Below, one piece after another: positions 62,613 to 64,000 of a stretch of DNA of 64,000 nt. The position numbers and the translations under genes are program-made. How positions within the stretch are numbered: position 1 is the first letter of the stretch; each line of letters opens with the position of its first letter. The notes below the pieces were generated by a model that saw only the letters and a list, made by a program, of their open reading frames with translations, had not been told where the DNA came from and ran no database searches. Origin of the DNA: Struthio camelus (taxonomy: Eukaryota; Chordata; Aves; Struthioniformes; Struthionidae); the NCBI RefSeq assembly GCF_040807025.1, contig NC_090981.1, positions 43,639,317-43,703,316 of the forward strand, read 5' to 3'.

Positions 62613-64000
62613 AGTGTTTACATCAGTCAAGTTGCAGACTAGCTGCAGCATACAGTATGTTCACTCCTGCCTGTATTGCAAGGGGGGGGGGGGGGTTTAA
62701 GATCATTTGTTTTCAAACTGCTTCGAGATCCTTGGATCTAATATTAAAGTGCAAGGATGTTAATTATAAATGTGGATCTACCGACCACCTCAGAGCATAC
62801 AGAATGACCTGCACAACTTAGAATCCCTAACGGTTCCCTACAGTTAAGTCTTTATTTCACAGATTTACAGATCTTACTGTGGCTTCTTTTCCCTCTAAGC
62901 TCCTCCAGGCCAGAGCTGTGTCTACAGCACAGATTTGTGGTGAGAAGGGTCCTGGAGTGGTGGGGAAGGAATTACCAAATTATGTTGAAGCTGGTGAGTT
63001 GCCATCAAGTAAAGACTGTAATAAAAGAAAGCCCAAAAGAAGGCACGTTCTCTGGCTACAGACTAGCACCATTCATCACATCAGTGTACACACACTAGGC
63101 TTACGCACTTACACAGAGGACACGGCCACACAGCCCAAGGAGGCTGCAGCAAGAAGGAAAGATTCTTGCACCACGTCGTTGTTCTTATGCTGGAGTCAAG
63201 GCCTTTTTGGCCTGAACTCTCTTCATGACCTCACCTACCATGACTACCCTCCAAGTTCTTTCTCAAAACTCTTTTTCTCAAAGGAGCTCAACAGTTAGAA
63301 ACTGCAGCTACACATTTAAAAAACCCAAACAAATAAACAAAAAACACCTCACACCATACATAGACTCTCCAAGCAAGCTCTCAAAAAAATGAGCTTCCAG
63401 TTGGTTTAGTCATTCAGTTCCAGCAATCTGCTCTGTTTCACCCTGTTGTTCTTATTTGCAAGACATCGATTTTACTGCAAGATGCTTTCTGGGGCAGAGT
63501 ACTTTTGAAATTAGAACAACAGATACTAAATGGGATCGTGGGATCAATGAGAGGCCCCTATTGGAGAACAAACAAACAAATAAAAAGCAAGAACAAACTA
63601 ATCCACGGGAATTTCCTAAGAGCAAGAGGATCTTCTCTGGGCTCTCTGAAGGTAAAAACATACTTGTTCAGGATCTCCATCTCTGTCTGGACTGCTTTTT
63701 TCTATTACATATTTTAAAATATGTTTATTCTCAGTCATATGACTTGGGCATACTAACTCTAAATGCAAAATACCTCCTCTCAGTTTAAAGAATGAGCGGG
63801 AACAGACATATCTAAAAGTTCCCCATAGCAGTAAAAATGTAATTTAAAAAATTTAATAAATGTTGCAAGTGTACATCAAACAAACAGATGTACTGTTTTT
63901 CCTGTAAGTGCACAACTGAAAGAAAGCAAAGGGACTCAACTTACAGCAAAATAATAGGAACATTATCAAATTTGTTTAAAAAAAATCACCTTTTCCTTTT

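Larger units (their letters stand above)
39387..64000. other. Non-coding DNA, probably 5' intron/upstream region of LHFPL2
   Basis: No coding exon with convincing splice sites and recognisable protein was found on either strand. It is probably the intron(s) between LHFPL2 5' non-coding exons and the coding exon. It carries a GC-rich patch at about 44955-45085, relics of ancient repeats (46668-46730, 48318-48426, 60430-60510, 62545-62612), a 91-bp alternating pyrimidine-purine tract at 51761-51851, an A23 run at 59201-59223 and a G14 run at 62682-62695. The remaining stretches show only scattered short open frames and simple repeats; I see nothing else in them. Confidence 0.6.

Noticed and set aside
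62879..63298. 139-codon open frame on the + strand
   Set aside because: No domain, no splice or promoter context, and composition of ordinary non-coding DNA.
1..64000. A novel multi-gene or defence-type system
   Set aside because: The only supported coding content is SCAMP1 and LHFPL2. No operon-like clusters, RNA genes or arrays were found on either strand.

Overview
This window is vertebrate nuclear DNA, most likely from a bird. It is not bacterial: its only convincing protein-coding signals are short exons with canonical GT-AG borders and long introns. Two genes are recognisable in tail-to-tail (convergent) arrangement: the 3' half of SCAMP1 on the + strand and the entire coding sequence of LHFPL2 on the - strand. 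From memory this neighbourhood matches human 5q14 and the avian Z chromosome. The avian assignment also rests on low repeat density, an old CR1-type LINE relic, and the absence of Alu, B1 or young L1 elements. The exact species and the Z location are inferences.

Layout. About 1-14.8 kb: SCAMP1, with the last four coding exons at 5803-5962, 8018-8119, 9844-9961 and 11789-11953. These encode residues ~158-338, i.e. all four membrane spans and the cytosolic C-terminus. A probable 3'UTR with several AATAAA signals follows. The earlier exons must lie to the left of the window. About 14.8-18.6 kb: intergenic space between the two 3' ends, with one small CpG-dense patch. About 18.6-22.4 kb: probable LHFPL2 3'UTR, carrying a candidate CTCF site. 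22407-22663: last LHFPL2 coding exon. 22664-38918: a 16.3-kb intron with several GC/CpG-rich blocks, a pair of long C-runs and a 47-bp perfect duplication. 38919-39348 (plus about 38 nt of 5'UTR): first LHFPL2 coding exon. About 39.4-64 kb: non-coding DNA, probably 5' intron and upstream sequence of LHFPL2, with weak relics of ancient repeats and a 91-bp alternating pyrimidine-purine tract.

The genes do not form a pathway. SCAMP1 is a post-Golgi vesicle-trafficking membrane protein and LHFPL2 is a tetraspan membrane protein. Both reading frames join cleanly across introns and both products have the expected family length (LHFPL2 228 aa; SCAMP1 tail ending at 338), so I see no sign of pseudogenisation.

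I found no RNA gene, CRISPR array, intact mobile element or novel multi-gene system. The items worth a second look are regulatory or structural: the CpG islands inside the LHFPL2 intron, the CTCF-like site, the duplicated 47-mer, the G-tract pair on the transcribed strand, and candidate glycosylation sites in both proteins.
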